A DNA stretch of 64,000 bases from Luzula sylvatica (GCA_946800325.1 OX326960.1:51021355-51085354); one strand, 5' to 3'; shown: positions 49,798-62,274, counted from the first letter of the stretch. A program made the numbers and translations. The notes: generated by a model not told the origin, from the sequence alone.

Positions 49798-49882
49798 AAT
49801 CAAAGAGACAAAATAGCGATGAATGCTATTGCTACCCCCACTGCTATGGCAATCGCCAGACCGGTTGTGTTTTTTTTCTTGC
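49798..49882 (-). pseudogene. Relic of a CRK transmembrane exon
   Basis: On the minus strand an acceptor-like GATTACAG is followed by a reading GKKKNTTGLAIAIAVGVAIA then FIAILSL and a stop. It aligns with exon 2 of the CRK gene at 24279 (GKKKNITGTVLAIAIPVGIA, FIAILSL). Only this ~85-bp exon piece and some flanking intron are present; the DUF26 and kinase exons are absent. It shows that this family had another local copy, or that a fragment was moved here. Confidence 0.85.
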
Positions 49883-49899
49883 CTGTAATCAAGATAAAA

Positions 49900-50602
49900 G
49901 CCGTTAATTAAAGATTATGGTGATTATATGTAACAAATTAACAACATTAATTAGTTATGCAAAATTTCATATTAAACACTAAACTAGATATTTGTATAAT
50001 ATTTGGGATTGAATTAAGTTGACCGTATCATTACTCTAACAGACAAGACACGCAAAGTTATCAACACACAAATAAAATAAGCCTAAGGGCATTTTTCTCT
50101 CAAAAAAAAACACACAAATAAATGTTCTTTTAACATTAAAAGCGATGGGACTCCTGAGATCGTACCGCCAAGGTGCCATTAAAAGCACCTTAAGGAATAA
50201 GCAGTGATTTGAAGAAAAAAAGAGGCAAAATGAAAGAGTACAGAGAGGCGGGGTATTGATCGGGGGCTTTTATACCTAGGTCAAAAAAACAACCAGTAAA
50301 AGCTTTTCCAGTTATAAGAAAAATAGAAGTCAAAATACAGGAAAGCAAAGCAGGATTGTTTTGAGAGTTTTATTATTTGTTAGTATAGTTCATATAGGTA
50401 AAAATGAAGGTATTTAGGATTAATTTAAGGCAAATATTCTCATATTTGTATGAACTATATATTTTTTCCTCTCAATATTAATAAATATAATAGAAGTAGG
50501 AAGCTTACTCTAATTTTTCTCAAGAAAAAAAACTGTGGTTTTGTTTGTCGCTGTTCTGTCTTGGAATTCTTGTAAATTTGCCTCATAGTCAAGCACGTTA
50601 AC
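49900..50602. other. Intergenic, no gene
   Basis: AT-rich sequence beyond the CRK relic. Nothing supportable. Confidence 0.4.
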
Positions 50603-50805
50603 ATTGGGGCTGTTTGATAAGGGTTATTTTGCAGGATTTTGCAGAATTATACGAGAAAAGGTTTTCATTTTCCATGTAAGTGTTATTTGTGTCTGTTTGA
50701 TTTAAAAGATATAGCAAGAAAATGATGTCCACAGCCATGTCTCGAGACACAACTTTCCCCCAAATCGTGTCCCTCAAAAATCAACGGAAAACACTCAAAT
50801 CCCTC

Positions 50806-50860
<55 letters not shown>
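50806..50860. repeat. (CT)n microsatellite
   Basis: About 55 bp of CT inside the Harbinger element, upstream of the transposase. Confidence 0.95.
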
Positions 50861-50863
<3 letters not shown>

Positions 50864-51394
50864 AAAGCTTCATCTCTCTTGCTGAACTCCATCTCTCTCG
50901 CACATGGTTGAAGCCAGAAAGCAATCGCTCTCCCCATCTCTCCTGTTTGGTCTCTTGCGCTGCCCTAAAACATGAATTTCGTCATTAATTCTTGTGTCTC
51001 TCTTGCTGGTCCGAAGCTCCGAGCGACGTATCGTTCTCAAGGTTCGTCTCTCTCTGTTTGATTTCGTCACTGAGGTTTAAGGTTGAATATTTCATACATT
51101 GTATTTTCATATTGGCTTTGAAAATTTCCTCCGATTTCAGTACAACCCTTGAGTAGAGAGATAAATTGCATTAAGAACTGAGTAGAAATGTGAATGTGAT
51201 AAATTGCATTAATTACTGAGTAGAAATGTGATAAATTGCATTAACTCCCCAATTTCAGTATTGTACCTACTGTACTAAAGTAGAAATGTGAGCAACCCTA
51301 AGACTAATGGAAGTAATAAATTGATTCAATTATTAAACAAATTGATTCAGCTAATAAAGCATTTGGTGTTTTTTATTTTTTTTAGGTTTATAAA

Positions 51395-52645
51395 ATGGAT
51401 TCATATAGGAGCGAAGATGATGCTAGTAATGGTGACGAAACGAAAAGTGATGAAGAATGTAATGAACAAAGAGTTGCTTGCTTTATTGCGATGTTCACTA
51501 GTATCATATTAGTACGTCGTAGGCAAAGGCAAAAGGGAATGTCAATTTGTCGAGTACCACAAGAGACGAGAATTTTTGAAAGAAACAAGTATCTAACAAG
51601 GTTGATATTCGATTCTGATGTGGTCTGCATCGATATGTTCCGTATGAAAAGAGATCTATTTTTTCATTTGTACGAAAAGTTGAAAAGTCGGGGACTTTTG
51701 CCCAATAGATCGGAAGTTAGTGTTGAGGAACAAGTAGCGATCTTCTTGCATATTATTGGTCATAATGTGCGGGGTAGGGTTATTAGGACAAATTTTTTGC
51801 GATCCACCCAAACCATTAGTTGATACTTCTACGAGGTGCTTCATGCAATTGGGGAGTTGGGAGGAGAATACATTAAACCGCCAAGTGCCGAAACCTCCCA
51901 TATAATAAAAAAAAATCCCAGATTTTTTCCTTTTTTTGACAATTGCATTGGTGCTATCGATGGGACGCATATTCACGCAACACCTCCAACAAACGGTGCG
52001 GGGGCATTTCGGGGCCGTAAAACCTATCCAACTCAACATGTTTTGGCCGCGGTAGATTTTGAGCTTCGTTTTCTCTATGTGCTAGCTGGATGGGAGGGTT
52101 CGGCACATGACGCACTCGTGTTAAGAGATGCAATCGAGCGAGAAGATGGCATTCCCATGCCACACGGGAAATACTATTTGGCAGATGCGGGTTACTCGAC
52201 ACGTCCGGGGTTTATTTCCCCATTTCGTGGGGTACGTTACCATTTAAAAGAGTTCTCCAATAATCCACCCGTGACGGATAAGGAGCTTTTTAATCACAGA
52301 CACTCGTCACTACGCACAACTATTGAGCGAGCTTTTGGTGCTTTAAAGAATCGTTTCAAAATTTTGACAACACGATCTTTTTTTCCGTGGCCTGCACAAA
52401 TACAGATTGTGTTGGCGTGTTGCGTACTACATAATTTTATAATCATTCATACAAATGGACCGGATAGTTTTGTGCCGACTGTTGAACAAGTTGGGAATAC
52501 GGAAGAAGATGAGATGGGAGAAGTCTCTGCATCAACTTATAGACGGCATAGAAGCACAAGAGAACAACAACAAGATACGAGAGAGTGGGTTGGTATTAGA
52601 GAGAATATAATGAGAGAGATGTGGGAGCAACGTGGTCGTAATTAA
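51395..52645 (+). pseudogene. PIF/Harbinger transposase (DDE_Tnp_4) with one in-frame stop
   Basis: One frame of 416 codons plus terminator, broken only by TGA at 51821-51823; reading resumes in the same frame with YFYEVLHAIGELGGEY. The N-terminal part (FRMKRDLFFHLYEKLKSRGL, VSVEEQVAIFLHIIGHN) is the helix-turn-helix region. The DDE_Tnp_4 core follows: CIGAIDGTHI (first Asp), GWEGSAHDALVL (second Asp), YYLADAGY and TTIERAFGALKNRF (catalytic Glu), then VLACCVLHNFI. All three catalytic acids are intact. The position matches a CGA-to-TGA change, a common CpG decay event (inference). Confidence 0.93.
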
Positions 52646-53201
52646 ACTTAGTATGTTTTTGATATAATAGTTATGTTTTGGTGTAGTAGTTTCTAAAAGA
52701 AAACTAATTACTGATATATGTTGGATTTATATTTTGTTATTATGAAAATGTTATATCTTTTGTTTACTTTAGTTATTTTTGTTTGTTCAATAAATTGATA
52801 TGATGTTGATATTTTTCTTTTCTTTTTTTGATGAATTGGTATTACGTTTTTTTGTAATAGTTATATAATTTTTTGTTTTAATTTTTTTTAATTAATATAA
52901 CAGATTTAATTATATATATAATTATATGATATAATAGTATAGTTAATTATAAAATACTAGGTTCATAAACAAATATATAACTTAACAAATATATCACCAA
53001 TTAAAATCATTCATAAGTACTTTTCAATTGTCCTTCACATCAAACAATGAATTTCATTTTCCATTTCTAACATTCTTATACATCAAACATCACACGTGGA
53101 AAATACATATCCTTCAAATAGTTACCCTCATTTCACATTCTTGGGATTTCACAAGAATCCCTCAAAATCTTTCAAATTCTCACACATCAAACGGCCCCAT
53201 T

Positions 53202-53677
53202 GTGGAATAAATACAGAAGAATTATATATGTCTTCTCTAATTCCTCACACGCTAATTAATGTGTTAGAACAGTAAACCAACAAAATAAAAATAAATACGC
53301 ATATAAATTAGAATATTTATATACAAAATCGGTATTTATATATCAAATATTATTTTAATATTATACGTGATATTAAATAATAAAATATTATTTCATCAAT
53401 ACAATTAAATATTATAACATAAGAAGCTTTCTTACCACCACTCTGAGTGGTCCACCCATCAATAAATTGCTTCTTTGTGATGCAACTTTCCAAAATTATT
53501 TAATTAGTTGAATGATTAGGACATCACCATTGACTATTGACTATTAGTCTGTCATGAATTATAGAATTTGACAGATAACAATTAGTTTGATGATAGATCA
53601 AAATCACATACATTATATGGACATGACAGACTTGATACGTAGTCAGGCTACAAGTCACCGATTTACCCAAATTTCTT
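53202..53677. other. Intergenic, no gene
   Basis: AT-rich; nothing recognisable. Confidence 0.4.
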
Positions 53678-53789
53678 AGAGAGCATACATGGTGCCCCCA
53701 ATTTCTGAAGGGAAAATTTTACTGTTTAGACAGGATTAGTTTCGTATTATCAAAAATAGACCAATTAGTTTCAAAATTTGAGAAATAAC

Positions 53790-53976
53790 ACTCTCGACCT
53801 TTGAAAAGTCGAGAGTTTGCTAAAATGCTCGACATTTCAAAAGTCGAGCATCTTAATACCCTAAACACCCCCCATTTGCAGACTTACCAGGTTGATTATT
53901 GCCACATCATCCGTTCGACTTTTCAAAAGTCGGACATATTTTGCCACCTCATCCTTTCGACCTTTGAAAGGTCGGT
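53790..53976. promoter_or_regulatory. Four 18-21-bp palindromes in the left MULE terminal repeat
   Basis: Near 53792 ctcgacctttgaaaagtcga, 53829 ctcgacatttcaaaagtcga, 53914 ttcgacttttcaaaagtcgg and 53956 ttcgacctttgaaaggtcgg. Two weaker copies lie at about 54492 and 54538. They could be transposase-binding sites or terminal promoter elements. Confidence 0.75.
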
Positions 53977-54026
53977 CAGATGCACGCCCCCCAATCGCCC
54001 CCGTGATCCCACCCTCCACCCGTGAA

Positions 54027-54465
54027 TTTGCAAAAAACCCCTAATTTTTATTGAATTTGCAAAAAACCCCCAAACTTTACTTGAATTTGCAATTTAACCC
54101 CTCTAGGGGTATTTCATGAAATTGCTATTTTTTTGGGACCAAAATACCCCTCTATTTTTTTATTTAATTTTAGTTTTTATGATAAAATATATAATAAATA
54201 AAGAATTAAAATTATGTATGTGACATATACTTTTTTATAATTAATATATGTTAAAAAATATTTATAGTGATTTTAAATTAATAAATTAATAAAATAATAC
54301 AAAAATATGTTTATTAAATTTAAAGATGAAAAATAGAGGGGTATTTTGGTCCAAAAAAAAAGCAATTCAATGAAATACCCTTAGAGGGGGTTAATTGCAA
54401 TTCTCAAAAGTTAGGAGGTTTTTTGTAAATTCAAGAAAAGTTAGGGGGTTATTTGAAAATTTCCC
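54027..54465. mobile_element. MULE-type MITE inside the large MULE, left end degraded
   Basis: Right end, on the minus strand, reads GGGAAATTTTCAAATAACCC; the interior shares 'gaggggtattttggtcc', 'tatataataaataaa' and 'tatttatagtgatt' with the MITE at 28488-29700. The left end lacks the GGGAAATTTT terminus and has a small local duplication (gaatttgcaaaaaaccccc-like, twice). Confidence 0.75.
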
Positions 54466-54732
54466 TATAAAAAATCGGTGGATTTCTCTACCTTTCAAAA
54501 GTCGAAGGATTTGAAAGATTTTTTTGTCCCCCCTATATTTCAAAAGTCGATCAATTTATCTATTTAAACACTCCCGAATCCTCCTTCATTTCTTCATCTC
54601 AGCTCTTTCTTTACAAGGTGGATCTCGTTCTCCTCTATTCTCAAAGTAATTTTTTAATTAATATTATTGTTTTTTAAATAATTTTGTATTTATAGTTTGT
54701 ATTGATTTTTATTTTTTATACGATGTAGCAAT

Positions 54733-55776
54733 ATGCAAAACTTAGTTGTTTATTGGAACGGGACCGTTAATTTGAATGGTCCAATTCCCCGTTACGAAGG
54801 TGGTAATCGAAAAATGATAAACGTACCAGTTTATATTACATATAACGATCTAAAATATTCAATTTCTCAAACTATTGAAATAAACCCGGAAATTTACGAT
54901 TTATCAATAAAATGTAATTGGCCTTTTGGTGATGGAACATGTGATATTATCGATATCACTGATGATCATAGTCTTTCTATGATGATGAGCAATCTTCAAA
55001 ATAGAACGATTAAATTGTTTGTGAAACTCGTTCCCTCCAATTACTATCCAAATCCAACTTCCTTTCATGATGGTAATTACAATCCTTACCAAAATAATAT
55101 CCAACCACACATGGCGGGTCCTTCACAATCATCGTACGAAATGGCCGGAAATCAGACTTATTCAAATGAACCAATTGTTACTCAATCTGATGATGAGTGT
55201 AATGAAGATACTGATGAAACGAGCGAAGAGTCGGAATCAGACGATGATGACGAGCAAACCCAAGGTCCAGAAGCCGATATCGATGAGGTATTGAATGCGA
55301 GAAATACTAATTTAGATGAAATGAATATGGGTGAAGGGTTGCCGGATGTTTTTGAAAATGATGAATGGGTAGAAGAAATGGTATGTGAAGAATATGGAAA
55401 CGATATTAACAATCCTTGTATCGAACTTTCGGCAAATAAATCTTGGGTTGGAATGATTTTTTCGGATAAAGAATCATTACAATTTGCGGTACAAGAATGG
55501 ACGATTAAAAATTTTGTTAGTTTTTTCGTTAAAAGAAGTAGACCAAGAGAATGGGATGTCGCATGCAAAAGCAATGATTGTTCATGGAGAATGCGTGCTT
55601 TTAACCCTAAAAATACGGATTATTGGACAATATCAAAATATAACGGTCCTCACACTTGTAGAAATGAGAGTGGTATCAGTGATAGTAGACAACTAACAAC
55701 CAAACACATACGTAGGATTATAATGCCTCATTTGAGAGGAACTATATCTCTATTCCAAAAAATATTATTGATATAA
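54733..55776 (+). pseudogene. MuDR-type transposase, N-terminal part
   Basis: 347 codons from ATG 54733. Residues 1-105 form a PB1-like N-terminal region common in plant MULE transposases. Residues ~140-210 are an acidic spacer (DDECNEDTDETSEESESDDD). Residues ~240-330 are the Mutator DNA-binding domain (GMIFSDKESLQFAVQEW, CSWRMRAF, TISKYNGPHTC). The frame is lost by a one-base shift near 55755-55765 (ctattccaaaaaat), after which the reading continues in another frame. Confidence 0.9.
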
Positions 55777-56790
55777 TTAAAAACGTGTATGTAATTGAAA
55801 TTTCTTATCGAAGAGCTTGGGATGCTCGATGTAAAGCAATGCAACTGATTTATGGAAGTTGGGAGCAATCATACGCTGAATTGCCTGCATACACACAAGC
55901 GATTGTTAATGCGGATAGAAATGCTGCTGTCGACCTTCAATTAGAAGGTTTAGGGGTAAGATCACGGAATCGTGGTTTAGGTAATAAATTCAAACGTCTT
56001 TTTTGGGCGTTAGGTCCCTCAATAAGTGGTTTTCATTATTGTAGACCGGTTGTTAGTATTGACGGTACTTCTTTGTACGGATTGTATCTCGGTACTCTTC
56101 TTATCGCAACAAGTGTAGACGGAAACAGAGGGATATTTCCGGTTGCTTTTGCTATAGTAGAGCAGGAGAATACATCGTCATGGGAGTGGTTTCTCGATCG
56201 GTTGAAATATCATGTTACGAAAGAACGATCTGTGTGTATTATTACAGATCGCTGGTCTGGACACAAAAATGTGTTGAGTCGTGCATTTCCTAGTGAGGAA
56301 GGGCACGTGTATAGGTATTGTATACATCACGTGCAATCAAATATCGTAGCGAAATTAGGCGGGAAAGCAATGGGAGAATTTTTTTGGACCACAGCCACTC
56401 AAAAAACAATTTACGCATTTGATAGATATTTTGAGCGGCTTAAATTAATGCATCCACAAATAGAAGAATATTTGAATACACAGGTTGGGGATAAAAGTTT
56501 GTGGGCATTATCCCACGATGGTGGTCGTAGATGGGGTGTTGCGACAACAAATATTTCAGAATGTTTTAATGGAGTTTTAAAAGAAACGCGTGGCCTACCT
56601 GTTCGAACGATAGTATCTCAAATATGCAATCGTTTGAACACGTATTTTTATAAACGTCAAATTGATGCGGAAAGTTGGGGAACTACTCTTTGCATTAAAT
56701 ATGAGAGTATAATAGCAAATGCGCTCAGTGACTCTCGAAATATGACGGTTCGACCACATTCTCGAGTGTATTTCGAGGTAATTGATAACA
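55777..56790 (+). pseudogene. MuDR-type transposase, catalytic core
   Basis: Continuation in a shifted frame: SYRRAWDARCKAM, then the MULE core with VVSIDGTSLYG (first Asp), IITDRWSGHKNVL (second Asp), YRYCIHHVQSN, and TTNISECFNGVLKETRGLP (region of the catalytic Glu). All recognisable acidic residues remain. The block ends abruptly at FEV in the 2.3-kb insertion at 56783. Confidence 0.92.
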
Positions 56791-59058
56791 CGTAAAATAG
56801 GTCGTTTAAATGTGTAAATTCAATCTCACGAGTTAATCAAAACAATTTATAAACAACTACTAGAATAGGCTAAGTAGAGGTTCGTTCCAAGGAAATTTTG
56901 CGTATAATCGAAATTGCAATTCAAGAATTATTTCTATTGATCCAGAGACTATAATATTTTGTCACAATCAAGATCTAAACTTTATAAAGCTCTGGTCAAA
57001 ATTTCACTTTCAAAAATACAATTTTCTAATTTATGCAGATGATTGATCACAAGGGTATTTTAGGCACTAATCAAATTCCAGAAAAATGATCGCAAAACAA
57101 GATCTCAAATTTGGCACAAAGATTCACAATTTAATACTAAGAGAGAGAACAGAAGAATTTCACAGGTTTGGTATTTCAGTAAAAAGTAATGATCGAATTA
57201 CAACCAGGTCCCTGGGAAATTACAGAATAGTCCAGACAATTTTGAGGTTGAGTAACAGTTTTCAGAAATTCATATCAAATCGAAAATTATATCAAACAAA
57301 CTCAATCAAAATCCTAATTCAAGAGTGATATCAGATCTAAAGTTTCTAATGAAATTAGGAATTTAAACGGTTCTACAATTGATCCAAACAGCACAGACAA
57401 TGAGATCCAGAATTAAGATTTTTCATCAATTTACAGTTTAGTCCTTAACAGGCTGATTTTGTAAAATCAATAACAAATAGAAAATTGCAGGAAATTGATT
57501 TATTCAAAAAACTATATTAAACTACAGATCTAGATCTAAACAGTGATATTGAGAAAGACTTATTTTTGAGTAATTTTCTATTTTAAATGGAATTAACAAA
57601 ACAGCACAAAACAATCGAGTATTTCACAAAGGAAAAATAGGAAAATTACGAAATAAAATCCACAAAAATTCTACAAATTCTATTTTATCAAATATAACAG
57701 ATCTACAATCAGAGTTTACTCAAATCTAATATTTTCCTAATTAAAACGCAACAATTGTAAAAGAGAGTACCGAAAAAGGAGAGAATTGAGTCCAAGAATG
57801 GATCTTGGAGAGGTCCTCGAGCCTTCAAGCCTTGAGAGGAGGTGAGAGGACGAGGAGAACAACTTCCTTGAGCTTGAGAGAGAGAGGAAAAGATCCTCGG
57901 AACGGCCTCGAAAACCGTGCGGAGACACGATCTTCTCGGCAAAATGGCTCGACGACGAGCGAGAGGAGTTTGAGAGCTTCTTAACAATGGAGGGGGAAGA
58001 GGCTAAGACCTTACCTTCCCCCTAAAATAGAGGGTTGACCAATGGGTCCAAGGGTGAGTTAGAGAATGGTCTTGGATTTCTTTTATAGAAGGTGGAGATT
58101 GCTACAGGACAAGACCTGAGTTGCAACTTGCATGGGTAGGTAGAGAATGTTTCACTGAATCCAACGGTTCAAACCTCATCTAATTTGGACATCGGACGGC
58201 CGAGAAAACTCAAAAATAAGATTGTAAACTTCTCCCACGGATCAAGATTAAATCCTCCGAAAATCCTCTGAAATTCCCAAAAATGTCTGTGTTCTTCTGC
58301 GGTTTAGAGAATAAATGGAGGGTCTGGTTACAGCTTTTCTTCTCTTAGGCAGGACTGGAGAGTACGATTTTTACACAGAAATGGAGAAGAATGGGGGCTG
58401 CATGGCTCCAAAAGAGCAAGTTTGAACTGCCTTCTGCAGTATTCTGTGGCGCAGACGGTGTAGCTCACTGTGTAGCGCGAGGAGAAAGAGAGGGGCAGAG
58501 GGGTACCAGCGCAGTTCACAGGTTATGCATGCCACACAGGATCCTGGTTTGTTACAGCTTTGACCAGTCAACTGTCTTGGATTTGGTGAAGAAGAGATTA
58601 TGTGGTCATGTGTGTAGCAAGTCAAGTGAAGGAGATAGAATGAACCCGCTGTATGGGCTGTAGAGAGTTTAATGTGTTGCAGAGGATCTGAGAGGTTAAA
58701 TCACGCCAGCATATTTGCTGCCTTCGCTGAAACGAGTCAGTTCTGACCCATTTGCGTCCATTCGTGTAACGGGTCACGTCCTTTGACCCGTTTGAAGTAA
58801 AAACTCGATTTCTCTCATGCTTTCATCAAATATCAACATATGATATATCAAATCGACCGGAATGACGAGGGGAATCCATCTACATCATTGGTTCTGCGAG
58901 ATTTTGCACTTTTCACCTGACATTAATACAAAAACACATATTAAAGTATTTTATCTCAATAAATTGGAATTATGAATATTTGGTATACTTTAATCATATT
59001 TAAGTATTTAAATTCTATATTTTGTGTACGTAAAAGATGATGAAAAATCCCCTTATCA
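56783..59058. mobile_element. Solo LTR-like insertion in the MULE transposase
   Basis: 2276 bp bounded by TGATAACACG and CCCCTTATCA, with the 5-bp target duplication GTAAT at 56778-56782 and 59059-59063. TG...CA ends with an inverted TGATAA/TTATCA and a 5-bp duplication are diagnostic of LTR retrotransposons. There is no gag-pol, so a solo LTR is the simplest reading; the size suits a Ty3/gypsy LTR. Removing it restores transposase reading across the junction. Confidence 0.88.
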
Positions 59059-59061
59059 GTA

Positions 59062-59490
59062 ATTAAAGTTAACTATCAAGAAAACGAAACATATGAAGTT
59101 TGGCTTGAGGAGCCAAATTGTCGTTGTACATGCAATGTTCCTCAATTAGAAGGAATTGCGTGCACACATGTATTAGCAGTGTGTGGTTTGTTGCGTGAAC
59201 CTAATATTTATCGTTATTGTGCGGAATATTATCGAGTTCGGATGTACAAACGTACGTACGAAGAAGTATTTCGAGTTATTCCCGATCGACGATTTTGGCC
59301 AATTATTTCGGGTGTACCGGTGTTACCTCCCAAAGTCAGGAAAAAAGCAGGACGTCCTAGTAAAAAACGAGAAAAAACGGAAATGGACCCTCAAGGTAGA
59401 AGAGCAAACAAATGCAGTTTTTGCGGTGAGAGAGGTCATAAGAAACGCACGTGTCCGGCTCTTCATGCAAGGAGAGATGCAAATAATTAG
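59062..59490 (+). pseudogene. MuDR-type transposase, C-terminal zinc-finger part
   Basis: Resumes immediately after the LTR-like insertion with VNYQENETYEVWLEEPN, then a SWIM zinc finger (CRCTCNVPQLEGIACTHVLA, pattern CxC...CxH) and a C-terminal CCHC knuckle (CSFCGERGHKKRTC). This is the normal end of a plant MULE transposase. Confidence 0.9.
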
Positions 59491-59766
59491 TTATTTTGTA
59501 TGTTTATTTTTTTTATTTTAGATGTTTTTTATATTGTTTTTCTTAATATTGTATGATGTTTATGTGATGTTTTGGATGTTTTTTCTTAATATTGTAATTA
59601 TAGATGTTTTTACTTAATATTGTAATTTTAGATGTTTTTACTTAATATTGTAATTTTAGATGTTTTTTTCTTAATATTGTAATTCAGAAAAATGAGAGAG
59701 GTCATAACATTCAGAAAATAATAAAGTACTACATCACATAAAATTCAGAAAATAATAAATACTACA

Positions 59767-61936
59767 TCACATAAAATCCCAAAAATTAGGTGCATTTTGC
59801 GTATTCTGAGAAGTAGATGGAGCATCCAAATGCTGGGACACTGATGGATAGTACTGAAACTGATCAGTGCTCAACAAATCCAAGAGAGAAGGCTCAGATG
59901 TATATGGCGGAGGTGGAGGCTGAGAAGGATACATATATGAATAATCCCGAGGTAGAGGCTGAGAAGGCTCAGATGTATATGGTGGAGGTGGAGGTGGAGG
60001 TGGAGGCTGATAGTCGTGAGGAGACTGATAGTGTGGAGACTGAGAAGGATAAATAGGAGCCTGTGTATCGAAAACATTAGGCTCAGGCTGAGTGTCGTGA
60101 GGAGACTGATAGTGTGGAGACTCATAGTGTGGACTCTGAGAAGGATAAAAAGAAGATGGAGGCGGAGGTGGAGGTGGAGGCTGAGAAGGATAAATAGGAG
60201 GCTGAGTGTCATAACACGGTTCCTCATATATCTCCTCAAACTGTAACCTGCAGAATTCCTGAGTATCCTTCAACATCTCCCCTATTTTGTCAATATCTCT
60301 CTCTCTGCACACCTCTTCCATCTGAGCCATTTGTCGCATCATCGCTCGTATGACGCCTTGCTGTAAAAATAAAAAATGAATCATATTGATGAAAAACAAA
60401 TAAAAAATATTATGAGAAAAACAAATAAATTTTACCAAATGACGACTACGATGTCCAGTGTCTTGAAATTCCGTAATCGGTAAAACCGGTGGTCCACAAA
60501 TTCTTCTTCGAGTCTTTTGCCAGTACCAACTCATGTAGTCTCGATCTCTGTCGTATGTGTTTTCCATAATATCATCAGATTGATGAACTACATAATCGAG
60601 ACGATGATTCCACCATGTCACCTCGGATTCGAACACATTCATCAAATTTTGCTTTGCAAAACATTTTTTTATCTCGAGTCTATGTGCATTAATCGGTATG
60701 TGTTGCTTCAATCCGAACTGAGCCAATACTCTATCTGGATGATGCATCTCGATTTTATCAAAACAAATTAAAGGGACGCGTGCCTTCCACACTCGATGTC
60801 CCTCAGTAAATGCAGAGGGGAGACCGTTAACCAAATCGTCATCATACGGATCCCAATCCACCTAAATAGAAATAAACAAATTGTAACAAAAATATAAAAA
60901 ATAAATACAAATAAATGCAGATGTATTAAAGAAATTGTACCTGTGTCTTTTCGAGATCGTCGAAACATCCCGCAACATAACTAATTTGTGTGGCAAGATT
61001 GTTCTTTTTGTACGAGATGTTCGCTCCAGTCCATTTCCACATAAGAGGCATCGCTTCATCAACACTTCTTTTATACGAAACAATCCGAGGTCTCCCCGGT
61101 AATAAATGATACCAAGACCACACCTATAACATTGTTTATTAACAAAAAATAATTTACTTTTTAATTCAAAATAATATATAATTTACAAATACCTGAAGAA
61201 GAGAGAACCATCCATATGCATGATCATGATCAATCTGAGCGACAAATGAAAGCGCTGAGTATAAATGAGCCAATGCAGCTGCTCCCCATGCGTACTCTCT
61301 ACATCTATCAAAATCCTCTAAAAGCAAAATATATCTCGCGGGAATCGAAGCTGTGCTCGAGTCGTGAAACAAGACAGAACCCAAAAAATACAATATAAAA
61401 GCCCGAGTTCGTTGGTCACAATATTCTTCATCTCTGCCTTGACTCGATTGCTCGAAATTATTGAGCAACCAACTCAATTTTATTCGGGGTTTTTCTTTCG
61501 ACCATTCATTCGGACATTGTCCTAATAATCTAACTACTTCTTGTTTTAAATTAGAGGACGAAATATATGGAGTGATAACGGGATTACCGTCAACGCATAA
61601 TCCACTAAGAAGCGCCACGTCTCGAAGGGTAACGGGCATTTCACCGCATCTCATGTGAAATGTATTGGTCTCGGGACGCCATCTTTCGACTAAAGCCGTG
61701 AGTAATGATTGATTTAACTCGTTAACGGCACATTGCATTATCGGATAAAACCCCGATCGTTTTAACCGATTCACCATTCTTTGGTCCGTAATTTTCCATT
61801 TTTTCCAAGAAGTAGATTTTTGCTCGAAACGTACGGCGGTTCTATCATGTCGAGTTCTTTCGGAACGATGATTTTGTTGCGAAAATAATACGTCCGTTTC
61901 GATCGGACCCGATAATACACCATCATCAAATGACAT
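59767..61936 (-). CDS. Plant mobile domain (PMD, MAIN-like) protein carried by the MULE, intact
   Basis: Exons (minus): 61936-61193, 61123-60941, 60861-60436, 60360-59767. All junctions are GT-AG and all exons are in phase 0, giving 648 residues with no stop. The last intron is 75 bp and open in frame, so its retention would also encode a protein. The PMD (PF10536) spans ~50-400: MVNRLKRSGFYPI, NQSLLTALVERWRPETNTFH, MPVTLRDVALLSGLCVDG and AHLYSALSF. Exon 4 is a Pro/Tyr/Ser-rich tail with YPSQPPPPP repeats. PMD proteins (Arabidopsis MAIN and MAIL1) act in nuclear gene and transposon silencing with PP7L, and the domain is known from transposons; the function of this copy is unknown. It converges on the transposase 276 bp away. 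Confidence 0.85.
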
Positions 61937-62051
61937 AATTAAACGTTAGATAGAGAAAGAGCGTGGGATCAAATAACAAAAATATGTGAGAGATCGGGAG
62001 GGGAGAAAGTGGGGACGAGTGGGAATTATGGGGGGGGGAGGGGGACACAAT

Positions 62052-62053
<2 letters not shown>

Positions 62054-62101
<48 letters not shown>
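62054..62101. repeat. (GA)n microsatellite, leader of the PMD gene
   Basis: About 48 bp, read as (CT)n on the minus strand, ending about 118 bp upstream of the PMD start codon. Confidence 0.95.
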
Positions 62102-62109
<8 letters not shown>

Positions 62110-62274
62110 GGATAGTGAGTGTGGGTGTTGAGATGAATTGAGAGGGACCGGGGGGGTGGGGGGGTGGGGGGTTTAAATGGGGGTACAAGGGTGGGGTTCA
62201 CGGGTGGGAGGGGGGGAGGATGGGATGACGGGGGGCATCACGGGGGCACTGTTGGGCGTTGGGGGGCGAGCCAA

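Larger units (their letters stand above)
50606..53198 (+). mobile_element. PIF/Harbinger element, near-complete
   Basis: Terminal repeats GGGGCTGTTTGATAAGGG (left) and GGGGCCGTTTGATGTGTG (right, minus) with a 3-bp target duplication ATT (50603-50605, 53199-53201). Length is 2593 bp. It carries one transposase gene; the Myb-like ORF1 that autonomous plant Harbinger elements also need is absent. Confidence 0.9.

Noticed and set aside
49690..49911. Plus-strand 73-residue frame
   Set aside because: Antisense to the CRK exon 2 relic and its flank.
59817..60246. Plus-strand acidic frames opposite PMD exon 4
   Set aside because: Antisense shadow of the Pro/Tyr-rich repeats in the PMD tail.
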